Assembly: GCA_964606385.1 (NCBI GenBank)
Contig: CAZSFZ010000004.1
Coordinates: 1 to 64,000, forward strand
Length of the DNA stretch: 64,000 nt
Source of the DNA: Aquincolibacterium sp964606385
Lineage (GTDB): Bacteria; Omnitrophota; Omnitrophia; Omnitrophales; Aquincolibacteriaceae
Direction: 5' to 3'
Shown: piece after piece, positions 41,922 to 50,722 of the stretch
Layout of the letters: every line of letters begins with the position of its first letter
Position numbering within the stretch: the stretch's first letter is position 1
The notes under the pieces: model-generated
What the model was told of the DNA's origin: nothing
Database searches by the model: none
Seen by the model: only the letters and a program-made list of their open reading frames with translations
Translations under genes and position numbers: made by a program

Positions 41922-43100
41922 ATGAAAACAGTCCACTGCATCCTCCTGCGAGGCAAAGAAAAACCCGTCAAGAACCGTCATCCCTGGATCTTTTCCGGGG
42001 CTATTGACCGGATCGAGGAAGGATATCAGGCGGGCGATCTCGTGCGGGTACTTTCCAGCAAGGAAGAATTTCTTGGGCTCGGTTATCTGAACCCCGAATC
42101 CCAGATCGTCGTACGCATGCTCGCGTTCGAAGATGTCGCGATCGACGAGGCTTTCTTTGATGCGAAGATAGCGCACGCCGTTCAGATGCGGCAATCATTC
42201 ATGCCGTCCGGGACCAACGCCTATCGCCTCATCCATTCCGAAGGGGATTTTCTCTCGGGTCTGACCATCGATATTTATGGGGATTTTTTGGTGGCGGAGT
42301 TCAATACGGCCGGGATCGAAGCGTGGAAGCCTGTGATCGTGAAGATTCTTCGGAAATATTTTCCGTCGCATTCGATCTTTGAAAGAAGTGACTCCGATCT
42401 TCGTAAGTGGGAAGGCCTCAAACGTTCGGTGGGTGTGCTTGCGGGTTCAGAACCCCCGGAGGCGATCGAGATCGAGGAGAACGGGCTCAAATTTGGAGTG
42501 GATATTAAAGGCGGTCAGAAAACCGGTTTCTTTCTGGACCAGCGCGAGAGTCGCGCGGTCGTGCGGGAGATTAGCGCCAGCAAGCGGGTGCTTAATTGTT
42601 TTGCCTATACGGGAGGATTTTCCGTTTATGCGGCCAAGGGCGGCGCCAAAGAGGTCGTGTCCGTTGAGTCTTCCGAACCTGCGGTCCACATGGGACGTAA
42701 GAATTTTGAAAGGAATCAGCTCAGTCCGGAGCAGAGCGTCTGGGCCCAGACGGATGTTTTTGATTATCTGCGGACGACAAAAAAGGAATTTGATCTGATC
42801 ATCCTCGATCCTCCGGCTTTTTGTAAAAGCAAGAATCAGATCCAGGATGCCGCGCGGGGTTACAAGGACATCAACCTTCAGGCCCTCAGGCAGCTCCCGA
42901 AAGGCGGCCTGCTTTTCACGTTCTCATGTTCGTCTTACATCACGCCGGACCTTTTTCAGAAGATCATCTTTGGCGCCGTCGCGGACGCCGGACGTGATGT
43001 CCGCATCCTCAAGAAAACCTCCCACGCGTTCGATCATCCGATCAACATCTATCACCCAGAAGGTGAATACCTTAAAGGGTTGCTCTGCGAGGTGCTTTAA
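41922..43100 (+). CDS. rlmI: RlmI-like 23S rRNA (cytosine-5) methyltransferase
   Basis: SAM-dependent methyltransferase of ~392 residues. An N-terminal PUA domain (K-N-R-H-P-W-I-F-S-G-A) is followed by an EEHEE domain and the Rossmann domain, with K-T-G-F-F-L-D-Q-R, N-C-F-A-Y-T-G-G-F and catalytic D-P-P-A-F. RlmI methylates C1962 of 23S rRNA; the exact target here is inferred. The ATG at 41922 gives the proper start; an upstream start would run into uppP. It abuts the aldolase gene (TAATG). Confidence 0.9.
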   Translation: MKTVHCILLRGKEKPVKNRHPWIFSGAIDRIEEGYQAGDLVRVLSSKEEFLGLGYLNPESQIVVRMLAFEDVAIDEAFFDAKIAHAVQMRQSFMPSGTNAYRLIHSEGDFLSGLTIDIYGDFLVAEFNTAGIEAWKPVIVKILRKYFPSHSIFERSDSDLRKWEGLKRSVGVLAGSEPPEAIEIEENGLKFGVDIKGGQKTGFFLDQRESRAVVREISASKRVLNCFAYTGGFSVYAAKGGAKEVVSVESSEPAVHMGRKNFERNQLSPEQSVWAQTDVFDYLRTTKKEFDLIILDPPAFCKSKNQIQDAARGYKDINLQALRQLPKGGLLFTFSCSSYITPDLFQKIIFGAVADAGRDVRILKKTSHAFDHPINIYHPEGEYLKGLLCEVL

Positions 43101-43633
43101 TGGCTGAGATCTATGTCGGAGTGAAGTTCGGGATCGTCCGTTTGCCGGCAGAGAAAATTGACGACCCGCGGATGGCGGAGCTGATCCGTGTCGGCAAGGA
43201 TCTTGCCGCGCAAGGTTTTTGTCCCGCCAATAGCGGCAACCTCAGTTACCGGCATCCTCACGGTTTCGTGATCACCCGGGCCGGATCCGAGCTCGGGAAT
43301 CTTGCTGAAAAAGATTTTGTGTTGGTCAGAAATGTGGATATCCGGGCGCGGAAGGTCTTTGCGGCGGGGGAAGCCGATCCGAGTTCGGAGGCCATGATGC
43401 ATTTTTTGATCTATGGTTCCCGCCAGGACATTTCGGTCATCTTGCACGCGCATGCGTTGCGGCTCAAAGACGCGATCGTTACGGAAAAAGCCTATCCCTA
43501 CGGCACTTTTGAATTCGCCCAGTCTGCCGTGGAAGTCTTGAAGAACCATGATCTTGCGATCCTTAGAGATCACGGTTTTGTGAGCGTCGGGCAAACGGTC
43601 GAAGACGCTTTCAGGAAAATAAAAAATAAATAA
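43100..43633 (+). CDS. class II aldolase/adducin family protein
   Basis: A 177-residue zinc enzyme family (fuculose-phosphate aldolase, ribulose-5-phosphate epimerase, methylthioribulose dehydratase). N-S-G-N-L-S-Y near residue 36, catalytic Glu in S-S-E-A-M-M-H, metal His pair H-A-H near 115 and third His in R-D-H-G-F. It is shorter than FucA (~215). The substrate cannot be decided. Confidence 0.85.
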   Translation: MAEIYVGVKFGIVRLPAEKIDDPRMAELIRVGKDLAAQGFCPANSGNLSYRHPHGFVITRAGSELGNLAEKDFVLVRNVDIRARKVFAAGEADPSSEAMMHFLIYGSRQDISVILHAHALRLKDAIVTEKAYPYGTFEFAQSAVEVLKNHDLAILRDHGFVSVGQTVEDAFRKIKNK

Positions 43634-43649
43634 ACGCTAGCCCTTCTTT

Positions 43650-43658
43650 TGCTATAAT
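43650..43658 (+). promoter_or_regulatory. extended -10 promoter of nfu
   Basis: TGCTATAAT (43650-43658) is a strong extended -10 element, 35 bases before the nfu ATG. Confidence 0.55.
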
Positions 43659-43693
43659 CCACGCCTTCGCAAAAATTGAAAGGTATGGGGACC

Positions 43694-44251
43694 ATGACAA
43701 ACATCCAGATCACCACCGAATTCACGCCGAACCCGAACTCGCTCAAATTCAACGTGAGCGTTCCCATTTGTAATCACGGCACGGTCCAGTTCGCCTCCAA
43801 GGCCGAAGCGGGGAAGTCCCCTTTGGCGGCCAAGCTTTTTGAGATCGAACACGTGAAAGAAGTCATGATCGGTTCCGATGTCGTGACCATTACCCGGGAC
43901 GAAAAAGCCCAATCCTGGAACCAGGTGATCCCGCGCGTGATCGACGCCATTAAAGAGTTCCTGGTCTGCGGGAAAACAAGTCCTAAGGTCTGCGAGAAAT
44001 GCATGGATGCCACTCACCCCCGGTCCGAGGTTGAAAAAAAGATCATCGAGATCATGGACGAGCAGATCCGCCCGGCCCTGGCGCGGGACGGCGGCGATGC
44101 AGTGTTCTGCGGATTCGAGAACGGGGTCGTGAAACTGCATCTTAAAGGCGCCTGTTCCGGATGCCCGAGCGCGACCATGACGCTCAAGATGGGCATCGAA
44201 GCCTACCTCAAGGAATACATCCCCGAAGTGCGCGAGGTTGTCAGAGTCTGA
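43694..44251 (+). CDS. Nfu-type iron-sulfur scaffold protein
   Basis: 185 residues. The N-terminal Nfu domain (F-T-P-N-P-N-S-L-K-F near residue 10) is followed by a NifU C-terminal domain with G-A-C-S-G-C-P-S-A (C-x-x-C cluster-binding pair). It carries [4Fe-4S] clusters to client proteins, useful given the many clusters in Nfn and Hyd. I choose the ATG at 43694 (GAAAGG ten bases upstream) over that at 43685. Its stop codon lies inside an 11-bp hairpin. Confidence 0.86.
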   Translation: MTNIQITTEFTPNPNSLKFNVSVPICNHGTVQFASKAEAGKSPLAAKLFEIEHVKEVMIGSDVVTITRDEKAQSWNQVIPRVIDAIKEFLVCGKTSPKVCEKCMDATHPRSEVEKKIIEIMDEQIRPALARDGGDAVFCGFENGVVKLHLKGACSGCPSATMTLKMGIEAYLKEYIPEVREVVRV

Positions 44252-44259
44252 CAACCTCG
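44233..44259. terminator. hairpin across the nfu stop codon
   Basis: CGAGGTTGTCA (44233-44243), loop GAGTC, TGACAACCTCG (44249-44259): perfect 11-bp stem with the TGA stop at the start of the right arm. No T run follows; instead the family D repeat begins at its last base. Confidence 0.6.
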
Positions 44260-44320
44260 GGCCACGGGACACGGTCCACGCACCACGAATCCGTGGCCCT
44301 TGGCTCGTGGATCGTGGCCC
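44259..44320. repeat. heptamer inverted repeat, family D, copy 1
   Basis: Four tandem 7-mers of type GGnnCAC (44259-44286; first is GGGCCAC), a 6-base spacer, then four 7-mers of the inverted type GTGGnnC (44293-44320; first and last are GTGGCCC). It fills the gap between nfu and the next gene. Confidence 0.8.
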
Positions 44321-44380
44321 TTTATTCTCTCTTCAAAACGCCGATATCTATTCCAAGCAACCGATTCTAAGGGAGGGGAT

Positions 44381-44557
44381 ATGGCCAAAAAAATTTTGAA
44401 GAAACTGTCCGCAAGCCGGGTTACGACTTTCAAGATCCGCAACCGCCGCGGTTATGCCGCGATCTTCATGAATAATCTCACCGAAGGCAATACGGTGGGG
44501 ATCGCCCTGGCGCGCATGGCCAAGGCCGTCAAGCGCATGGGGTATTTACTGCAATAG
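44381..44557 (+). CDS. small basic protein of unknown function
   Basis: 58 residues, Lys/Arg-rich N-terminal half, then a short hydrophobic segment (V-G-I-A-L-A-R-M). GGGAGGGG precedes the ATG at 44381, and its stop overlaps the GTG of the next gene by one base, so the two are co-translated. No family recognised; the good ribosome site and coupling support a real gene. Confidence 0.6.
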   Translation: MAKKILKKLSASRVTTFKIRNRRGYAAIFMNNLTEGNTVGIALARMAKAVKRMGYLLQ

Positions 44558-45045
44558 TGGGCATTCCCCAATTTTTTGAGCGATGGTTCTGGGCTGCCGG
44601 CATCTACGCGGTGGCGCTTACCGGACTTCTGATGTTCCTGAATGTCAGGGGAAAGATCCGGAAAGATCCGGGATTCGGGCCCGGTTACCGGCAGATCATC
44701 CTCCGGTTCCTTTTTTCGGGCATCGTCCCGTTTCTTGTGATGGGGCTCGGGATCGAAACCGGCAAGGTCGCATCCGTGTACCAGTTCCTCCAGATCAGAA
44801 AATTAAACACCTTCGTGTTGTTTTTCTGGTTCTCGGTCCTTGCGGTCTGGGCGGCGCAAACGGTATGGATCTTCTTTCAGGGCGGGGCGGAGACCTTGGC
44901 GCGTCACCCGGGGCTTTTGAAGTTCCGCAGGCTGCGGTTCTTCAGCGATATCACGGAACCCTCCACTTATAAATTCGTGTGGATCCTGATGACGCAGGCG
45001 CTTCTTTTTGTAGTGATCGTACTCGCCTTGATTCCAGCGTCTTAG
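44557..45045 (+). CDS. integral membrane protein of unknown function
   Basis: 162 residues with four predicted membrane helices (residues ~10-29, 46-64, 82-105, 140-160) joined by short Arg-rich loops. Starts with GTG overlapping the upstream stop. The last four bases overlap the convergent RG-rich gene. No conserved family motif seen. Confidence 0.7.
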   Translation: MGIPQFFERWFWAAGIYAVALTGLLMFLNVRGKIRKDPGFGPGYRQIILRFLFSGIVPFLVMGLGIETGKVASVYQFLQIRKLNTFVLFFWFSVLAVWAAQTVWIFFQGGAETLARHPGLLKFRRLRFFSDITEPSTYKFVWILMTQALLFVVIVLALIPAS

Positions 45046-45515
45046 GAACGCGGCCCTTTGCGGTGGCGGAAGAAAGGCTTATCGCCATGACCGAATCCCC
45101 GGGAACCCGCGCCAGGTTTTCTGTCAAAAGGACGATCCTGACCCGAGCTTCTGGGGCGATCCGATGAGAATCCGCCTTCCCGAGGCCGGTCTTTTGAAAA
45201 ACCACCTTCCCTGGACCGGCCATGCGAAAATCCGCCTTCCCTGGGTCGATCATGAGAAAAACCCTCTCTCCGGGGACCGCGGTGAAAATCGCGTTTTCCG
45301 TGGTGAGAGCCGCCTCCGAAGGAGGGGCGGAAAGGCTTCGAGAACCGTTTTTCCCTGTCCTGGAAGGACCTTTCGGGAGACTGGCCGATCAGCATATCGA
45401 TCTTTTTCTCAAGATAATTCAACTGCTGCTGCATTTTTTTGAGCATCGACATCACATCCGCATCCTCTTGCGCCGGCTGGGAAAGATCTTCGTTCTCGTC
45501 TGAAAATTCACTCAT
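45042..45515 (-). CDS. coiled-coil protein with Arg/Gly-rich decapeptide repeats
   Basis: 157 residues. An acidic N-terminus is followed by a helix (M-L-K-K-M-Q-Q-Q-L-N-Y-L-E-K-K-I) and then a disordered Arg/Gly/Phe/Ser/Pro tail with about four decapeptide repeats of type F-S-x-D-R-P-R-E-G-G (45165-45290). Such RGG-like tails often bind RNA, which is inference. AAGGAG precedes the ATG on the minus strand. Confidence 0.7.
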   Translation of the reverse strand: MSEFSDENEDLSQPAQEDADVMSMLKKMQQQLNYLEKKIDMLIGQSPERSFQDREKRFSKPFRPSFGGGSHHGKRDFHRGPRREGFSHDRPREGGFSHGRSREGGFSKDRPREGGFSSDRPRSSGQDRPFDRKPGAGSRGFGHGDKPFFRHRKGPRS

Positions 45516-45782
45516 GATGCTTCGCTCCTTTTGTGCGAGTCGCGGGGCCGGATGGACCCGTCCGCGGGTGGTGCGTTCACTGCGAGGTTTTATCCGTATT
45601 GCTTAAGCCAGGCCGGGCGCCTTTGGTGCCGGTGCCAAGGGGATCGTTGACGCGCGGCAGTATACAACAGTTTATCCCTGAAAGGGCATTTATTCTGGGC
45701 GGGAGGTATGTTCCATTGACACCCTTGAACGATCTGCTGTAAAATCCTCGACATTCAACGGTTACGGAGACTTACCCTCATC
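45516..45782. other. intergenic region upstream of trpS
   Basis: Apart from the trpS promoter at 45716-45745, no gene or clear structure is seen. It separates the divergent RG-rich gene from trpS. Confidence 0.5.
45716..45745 (+). promoter_or_regulatory. promoter of trpS
   Basis: TTGACA (45716-45721), 18-base spacer, TAAAAT (45740-45745); 37 bases before the trpS ATG. Confidence 0.65.
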
Positions 45783-46763
45783 ATGTCAGCACGCGTTCTA
45801 AGCGGTACACGGCCCACGGGAAAACTGCATATCGGGCACCTCCTGGGAGCCCTCGAAAACTACAAAAAACTGCAGGGGCAGGATGCTTTTTTTATGATCG
45901 CCGACCTGCATGCTCTGACCACCGAGTACGAGGACAAGACCAAGATCGCCGAGAACGTCACGGAGATCGTGATCGACTATCTGGCAAGCGGTCTGGACCC
46001 GGAAAAGTGCACGATGTTCGTTCAAAGCGAGATCCTGGAACATGCCAATCTGGCGCTCCTTTTTTCCATGATCACGCCGATCGCGTGGCTTGAAAGGAAC
46101 CCGACGTACAAGGACCAGATCAATGAACTGAAGGGCAAGGAACTCCACACGCATGGTTTTCTGGGATATCCGGTCCTTCAAGCCGCGGATATCGCAATCT
46201 ACAAAGCTGAAAAAGTTCCGGTCGGGGAAGACCAGCTGCCGCATCTGGAGTTGACGCGGGAGATCATCCGCCGCTTCCATTTTCTGTATAAAAAAGAGAT
46301 CTTCCCGGAGCCGGAAGCGGTGCTGACGCAGGTTCCGAAAGTCCCGGGGCTGGACGGGCGCAAGATGAGCAAAAGCTACGGCAACGGTATTTATCTCGCG
46401 GATTCCAAAGACGAGGTCACCAAGAAGATCAAAACGATGATCACCGATCCGGCCCGCAAGGTCCGTTCGGACAAAGGGCATCCGGATGTGTGCCCCGTCT
46501 TTTTTTATCACAAATTATTCAACAAGGAACAGGCGGAAACGGTTGCGCGGGAATGCCGGGACGCGGCGCGCGGCTGTGTGGATTGCAAAATGGAAATGGC
46601 CGCGAAATTGAACGAATTTCTGGACCCGATACGCGAAAGACGTGAATCATGGATGAAGAAAAAAACGGAAATACGGAAGATCCTCGACCGGGGAGCCCAG
46701 AGGGCGCGGGAAGTCGCGAGCCAGACCCTCAGGGAAGCCCTGCAGGCGATGGGTCTGTCGTAG
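45783..46763 (+). CDS. trpS: tryptophanyl-tRNA synthetase
   Basis: Class I synthetase of 326 residues. HIGH motif in P-T-G-K-L-H-I-G-H-L, Trp-binding and specificity residues in M-I-A-D-L-H-A-L-T and Q-A-A-D-I, and K-M-S-K-S near residue 195. Its last 115 bases overlap the start of scpA in another frame. Confidence 0.95.
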   Translation: MSARVLSGTRPTGKLHIGHLLGALENYKKLQGQDAFFMIADLHALTTEYEDKTKIAENVTEIVIDYLASGLDPEKCTMFVQSEILEHANLALLFSMITPIAWLERNPTYKDQINELKGKELHTHGFLGYPVLQAADIAIYKAEKVPVGEDQLPHLELTREIIRRFHFLYKKEIFPEPEAVLTQVPKVPGLDGRKMSKSYGNGIYLADSKDEVTKKIKTMITDPARKVRSDKGHPDVCPVFFYHKLFNKEQAETVARECRDAARGCVDCKMEMAAKLNEFLDPIRERRESWMKKKTEIRKILDRGAQRAREVASQTLREALQAMGLS

Positions 46764-47599
46764 CCTCCTCCGGAACGCCCCAGGAAAATCCCTCGCCGCT
46801 TCCTCTAATCCCGGAAGCCGTAAAGGAGCACGACCCTCTCCACGTCAAGATCGCCGTCTATGACGGTCCGCTCGATCTTTTGCTCGACCTCATCAAGAAG
46901 AACGAGATGAACGTCTATGATATTCCGGTCGCGGAGATCACCCGCCAGTACCTGGATTATCTCAAGGCGATGAAACAGCTGGACCTGGAGGTCGCGGGCG
47001 AGTTTATCGTGATGGCCGCGACGCTCATTTACATCAAATCCAAGATGCTTCTCCCGGCGGACAAAGAACAGGAAGAAGGAGAGGGCGAGGACCCGCGCGC
47101 GGAACTCGTTCGCAAGCTTCTTGAATATCAGGCCTTCAAAGAAGCGGCCAAGGAACTCGGGCTTCTTCAAACCGAACGCGGCAAGGCGTTCACGCGCCAG
47201 ATCACGGATTATTACCTGGGCGAGATTGATCCCGAGGATGTCGGCGTCGATACGTTCAGTGCGAATTTCTTCGACCTGATCGTCGCGTTCCAGAATGTGC
47301 TCGCGAAAAAGGAGCCGCAAAACCTTCACGAGGTTTTCGAAGAGGTCGTCTCGATCGAGGAAAAGATGATCCAGATCCAGGCCTATCTCGAGGAGAAGAA
47401 AAAAGTCTCTTTTAACGATCTTTTCTCGGAGCGTTGGACGCGGAACGAGCTGATCGCGACATTTCTCGCGATCCTGGAGCTGGTGAGGACGCGTTTTGCG
47501 TGGGTGCGCCAGGACAAGCAGTTCGGCGAGATCCTCATTGAAAAACGGGAAGAGAATGAGTATAAAAGCGTTCCGCTTGCAGACGGCGGCGTTTCTTAA
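46649..47599 (+). CDS. scpA: segregation and condensation protein A
   Basis: Kleisin subunit of the SMC-ScpAB condensin that organises the chromosome. Core begins V-K-I-A-V-Y-D-G-P-L-D-L-L-L near residue 66, with I-Y-I-K-S-K-M-L-L-P and a C-terminal winged helix. A Pro/Gly/Glu-rich N-terminal extension of ~65 residues is encoded over the end of trpS. Between 46652 and the conserved core I find no in-frame ATG, GTG or TTG, so the long overlap is likely genuine. Confidence 0.9.
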   Translation: MDEEKNGNTEDPRPGSPEGAGSREPDPQGSPAGDGSVVASSGTPQENPSPLPLIPEAVKEHDPLHVKIAVYDGPLDLLLDLIKKNEMNVYDIPVAEITRQYLDYLKAMKQLDLEVAGEFIVMAATLIYIKSKMLLPADKEQEEGEGEDPRAELVRKLLEYQAFKEAAKELGLLQTERGKAFTRQITDYYLGEIDPEDVGVDTFSANFFDLIVAFQNVLAKKEPQNLHEVFEEVVSIEEKMIQIQAYLEEKKKVSFNDLFSERWTRNELIATFLAILELVRTRFAWVRQDKQFGEILIEKREENEYKSVPLADGGVS

Positions 47600-47647
47600 T
47601 CAAGTCCGGACGGATTTTATCCAAAGCTCAGAAGGGGTATCAGGACC

Positions 47648-48514
47648 ATGAAATTGACCGCGGCACAGGAACGGGAAAAACAGGCGAAGCTTAAGACCCT
47701 GCGCAAGGAGCTCGACCAGGAGATCCAGGAACAGCTGGAGGAAAAGAACGCCCTTGAAAGCCTCACGGGCGCTCAGAAATTCCAGATCGAGTCTTTGCGG
47801 GAGGAAGACCTGCAAGACCCGAAGAAAGCGAAGCTCGTGGTCGAAGCGCTGATCTTCGCGTCCTCCAAACCGCTGACCCCGGCCGAGATCCGCAAGGTCA
47901 CAAAAGTGCTGAGCGTGGCCCAGATCGAGAAGATCGTGGCCGAGCTTAAAGAGGATTACCAGAAGTCGGAACGTTGTTTTGAGCTTCTCGAGATCGCGGG
48001 GGGATACGAGCTTTCGACAAAGAAGGAATTCGCGCCTTGGATCCTGAAGATCGAGTTGCAGCGCAAGGCGCGTCAGGCGACGCAGTCGGCGCTTGAGACG
48101 CTGGCCATCCTGGCATACAAGCAGCCGCTCACGCGCGCCGAGATCGAGGCGCTTCGCGGGGTGGACACAAGCGGTGTCTTGAGCACGCTGATGGAAAAGA
48201 ATTTCATCAAGATCGTCGGAAAAAAAGAAGTCCCGGGACGGCCGTTCATGTACGGCACGACGGAGAAGTTCCTAGAACATTTCGGTTTGAAGGAATTGCA
48301 GGACCTTCCGAGCATTGACGAGATCAAAAAGATGGTGGAAAGTTCCGTGAAAAAAGAAGAACTGATGGGAACCAAGAAGATCGTGGACATGCCGCAGGAC
48401 CCGACGGGCGGCACGCCGCAAGAAAGCGGGGAAGAGCCGGGAGCGACACCCGCTTCCGAAACGCCGCAAACGGATGAAGGAACCAGTGCCAGCGACAGCG
48501 AAGGGAAAATCTGA
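47648..48514 (+). CDS. scpB: segregation and condensation protein B
   Basis: 288-residue winged-helix partner of ScpA. Core from V-V-E-A-L-I-F-A-S-S-K-P-L near residue 65 to Y-G-T-T-E-K-F-L-E-H-F-G-L near 210. A charged helical N-terminal extension (~60 residues) and an acidic Thr/Ser/Pro-rich tail make it longer than the usual ~190. Follows scpA by 48 bases. Confidence 0.93.
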   Translation: MKLTAAQEREKQAKLKTLRKELDQEIQEQLEEKNALESLTGAQKFQIESLREEDLQDPKKAKLVVEALIFASSKPLTPAEIRKVTKVLSVAQIEKIVAELKEDYQKSERCFELLEIAGGYELSTKKEFAPWILKIELQRKARQATQSALETLAILAYKQPLTRAEIEALRGVDTSGVLSTLMEKNFIKIVGKKEVPGRPFMYGTTEKFLEHFGLKELQDLPSIDEIKKMVESSVKKEELMGTKKIVDMPQDPTGGTPQESGEEPGATPASETPQTDEGTSASDSEGKI

Positions 48515-48515
48515 T

Positions 48516-49595
48516 ATGGACCTGAGCCAGATACGTAAGAAGATCGACGAGTTGGACCAGAAGATCATCGGGCTTTTGAACGAACGCACGGAGTGCGCGC
48601 GGGAAGTCGGCAAGAAAAAGACGGAAGCCGGCAAGGAGATCTACGCCCCCGAACGGGAAAGCGAGATCTACCGGAAGATCGACGCGCTCGCGGCGAAGGG
48701 AATCCTGCCGAAAGACGCTCTGAAATCCATCTACCGGGAGATCATGTCGGCGGCGCTCGCCCTCGAGAAGCCGCTCGCGATCGCCTACCTCGGGCCCGAA
48801 GCGACCTTCACGCATCTCGCGTCGCTTTCCAAGTTCGGCTCCAGCGTGGAATACCGTTCCTGCTCGAGCATCGGCGAGGTGTTCCGGGAGGTGGAACAAG
48901 GGCGCGCGGATTACGGCGTGATCCCGATCGAGAATTCCATCGACGGGGCCGTGAGCCACACGCTCGATATGTTCATTGACTCGGACCTCAAGATCTGTTC
49001 CGAGATCTATTTTGAGATCGCGCAGAACCTGATGTCGAATGTAAGGAGCCTCAAAGACATCCGGCGTGTGTATTCGAAAGCGGAGGCCTTCGGCCAGTGC
49101 CGCATGTGGATCGAGTCGCATCTCCATCACGCGGAGCTCATGGAAGCGTCCAGCACGGCCGCGGCCGCGAAGCGCGCGGCGGATGAGGACGGGGCCGCGG
49201 CGATCGGTTCGAAGCTCGCGGCGACGCTTTATAACGTGCCGGTCCTCGCGGAAGGCATTCAGGATTTCGCGAATAATGTGACGCGGTTCCTCGTGATCGG
49301 AAAGCAGATCCCGGCGAAAACGAAGAACGATAAAACTTCGATCCTTGTTTCGATCCGCGACAAGGTGGGAGCCCTCTATGAGATGCTTCTTCCCATCAAG
49401 AAATACCGCGTCAACATGACCAAGATCGAATCGCGTCCTTCGAAAAAGAAGGCGTGGGATTATTTCTTCTACATCGACCTCGAGGGCCATGTGCAGGACC
49501 CGAAGGTCCGCAAGATGCTCGCGGAGATGGAAAAGAAGGTCAAGTTCCTGAAGGTGTTGGGTTCCTATCCCGCGGCAGGAAAAACAAAAGACTAA
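48516..49595 (+). CDS. pheA: bifunctional chorismate mutase/prephenate dehydratase
   Basis: 359-residue P-protein for phenylalanine synthesis. AroQ-type chorismate mutase at ~1-85 (I-R-K-K-I-D-E-L-D-Q-K-I), prephenate dehydratase at ~90-265 (Y-L-G-P-E-A-T-F-T-H; G-V-I-P-I-E-N-S), and a C-terminal ACT domain with E-S-R-P for Phe feedback. The ATG at 48516 lies one base after the scpB stop. Start of an aromatic amino-acid set with hisC, aroF and tyrA. Confidence 0.94.
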   Translation: MDLSQIRKKIDELDQKIIGLLNERTECAREVGKKKTEAGKEIYAPERESEIYRKIDALAAKGILPKDALKSIYREIMSAALALEKPLAIAYLGPEATFTHLASLSKFGSSVEYRSCSSIGEVFREVEQGRADYGVIPIENSIDGAVSHTLDMFIDSDLKICSEIYFEIAQNLMSNVRSLKDIRRVYSKAEAFGQCRMWIESHLHHAELMEASSTAAAAKRAADEDGAAAIGSKLAATLYNVPVLAEGIQDFANNVTRFLVIGKQIPAKTKNDKTSILVSIRDKVGALYEMLLPIKKYRVNMTKIESRPSKKKAWDYFFYIDLEGHVQDPKVRKMLAEMEKKVKFLKVLGSYPAAGKTKD

Positions 49596-49618
49596 TTTCA
49601 AATCTCAGATTTAAAAAT

Positions 49619-50719
49619 ATGATTCCATTTAAAAAACACATCCAGGACATCAGCCCCTACGAACCGGGGAAGCCCATCAAGGAGCTCCAGCGGGAGTACG
49701 GGATTCGTCATGTCACCAAGCTCGCCTCGAACGAAAATCCGCTGGGCCCCTCGGGAAAGGCGGTTCGGGCGATGCGGAAGGCGATCCGGGAAGTTCACCT
49801 CTATCCGGAAGGGAGCTGCTACTACCTTCTGACGCGTCTGGCCAAAGAACTGGATATCGATCCGGCGCATCTTATTTTCGGGAACGGGTCGAATGAGATC
49901 ATCGAGCTTTTGGCGCGCGGATTTCTTTCCGAAGGCGATGAGATCATTTCTTCCGAGATGACCTTTCTGGTCTACCCGATCCTTTCGCAGGTCTGCGGCG
50001 CGACTTTTAAGGCGATTCAGATGAAAGATTACCGGTATGACCTTAGACGGATCCTTGAGGCGATCACGCCGAAGACAAAGCTCATTTTTATCGCCAATCC
50101 CAATAATCCGACCGGAACTTATGTGACGGCAAGCGAAGTCGAGGACTTCCTTTCCAAAGTGCCCGATCATGTGGTGGTATGCTTCGATGAGGCGTATGTG
50201 GATTTTGTGGACGCGGAAGATTTTCCGAAGATGTTTAAATACATCAAGGATGGGAAAAAGAACGTGGTGGTTTTGCGGACTTTCTCCAAAGCCTACGGCC
50301 TGGCCGGGCTTCGTATCGGCTATGGCGTGGCTTCCAGGGAAATGGTCGCGTATCTCCATAAAGTACGCCAGCCGTTCAACGTGAATTCGATCGCCCAGGC
50401 CGCGGCCGCGGCGGCGCTCGACGATACTTTTTTTCTGTGGCGTACCAAGTGGCTCGTGGTGCGCGGCCGGAAATTCTTTTACCGCAAGTTCAAACAAATG
50501 GGGCTGCAATATCTTCCGAGCCAGGCGAATTTTATACTGGTGCATATGCCGGCGGACGGACAGGAGGTGTTCCAGTATCTCCTGCGTCAAGGCATGATCG
50601 TCCGGGCGATGGGGTCTTACAAACTCGGGGAGTGGATCCGCGTCACGATCGGCCGCCGGAGCCAGAATGTGCAACTGATCAAATTGTTGAAGGCGTATCT
50701 AAGCAAAAAAGCTGCTTAG
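49619..50719 (+). CDS. hisC: histidinol-phosphate/aromatic aminotransferase
   Basis: PLP-dependent class II aminotransferase of 366 residues. L-A-S-N-E-N-P-L-G-P near residue 35, N-P-N-N-P-T-G, D-E-A-Y and the PLP lysine motif T-F-S-K-A-Y-G. Placement between pheA and aroF/tyrA suggests it serves phenylpyruvate and hydroxyphenylpyruvate as well as, or instead of, histidinol phosphate. A small AAATCT/AGATTT palindrome precedes the ATG, with no clear ribosome site. Confidence 0.88.
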   Translation: MIPFKKHIQDISPYEPGKPIKELQREYGIRHVTKLASNENPLGPSGKAVRAMRKAIREVHLYPEGSCYYLLTRLAKELDIDPAHLIFGNGSNEIIELLARGFLSEGDEIISSEMTFLVYPILSQVCGATFKAIQMKDYRYDLRRILEAITPKTKLIFIANPNNPTGTYVTASEVEDFLSKVPDHVVVCFDEAYVDFVDAEDFPKMFKYIKDGKKNVVVLRTFSKAYGLAGLRIGYGVASREMVAYLHKVRQPFNVNSIAQAAAAAALDDTFFLWRTKWLVVRGRKFFYRKFKQMGLQYLPSQANFILVHMPADGQEVFQYLLRQGMIVRAMGSYKLGEWIRVTIGRRSQNVQLIKLLKAYLSKKAA

Positions 50720-50722
50720 ATA

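Noticed and set aside
45165..45290. Tandem DNA repeat as a possible CRISPR or minisatellite
   Set aside because: The ~30-base period is codon-phased and explained by the decapeptide repeats of the minus-strand protein.
48324..49601. 425-codon minus-strand frame opposite pheA
   Set aside because: Shadow; PheA domains are complete on the plus strand.
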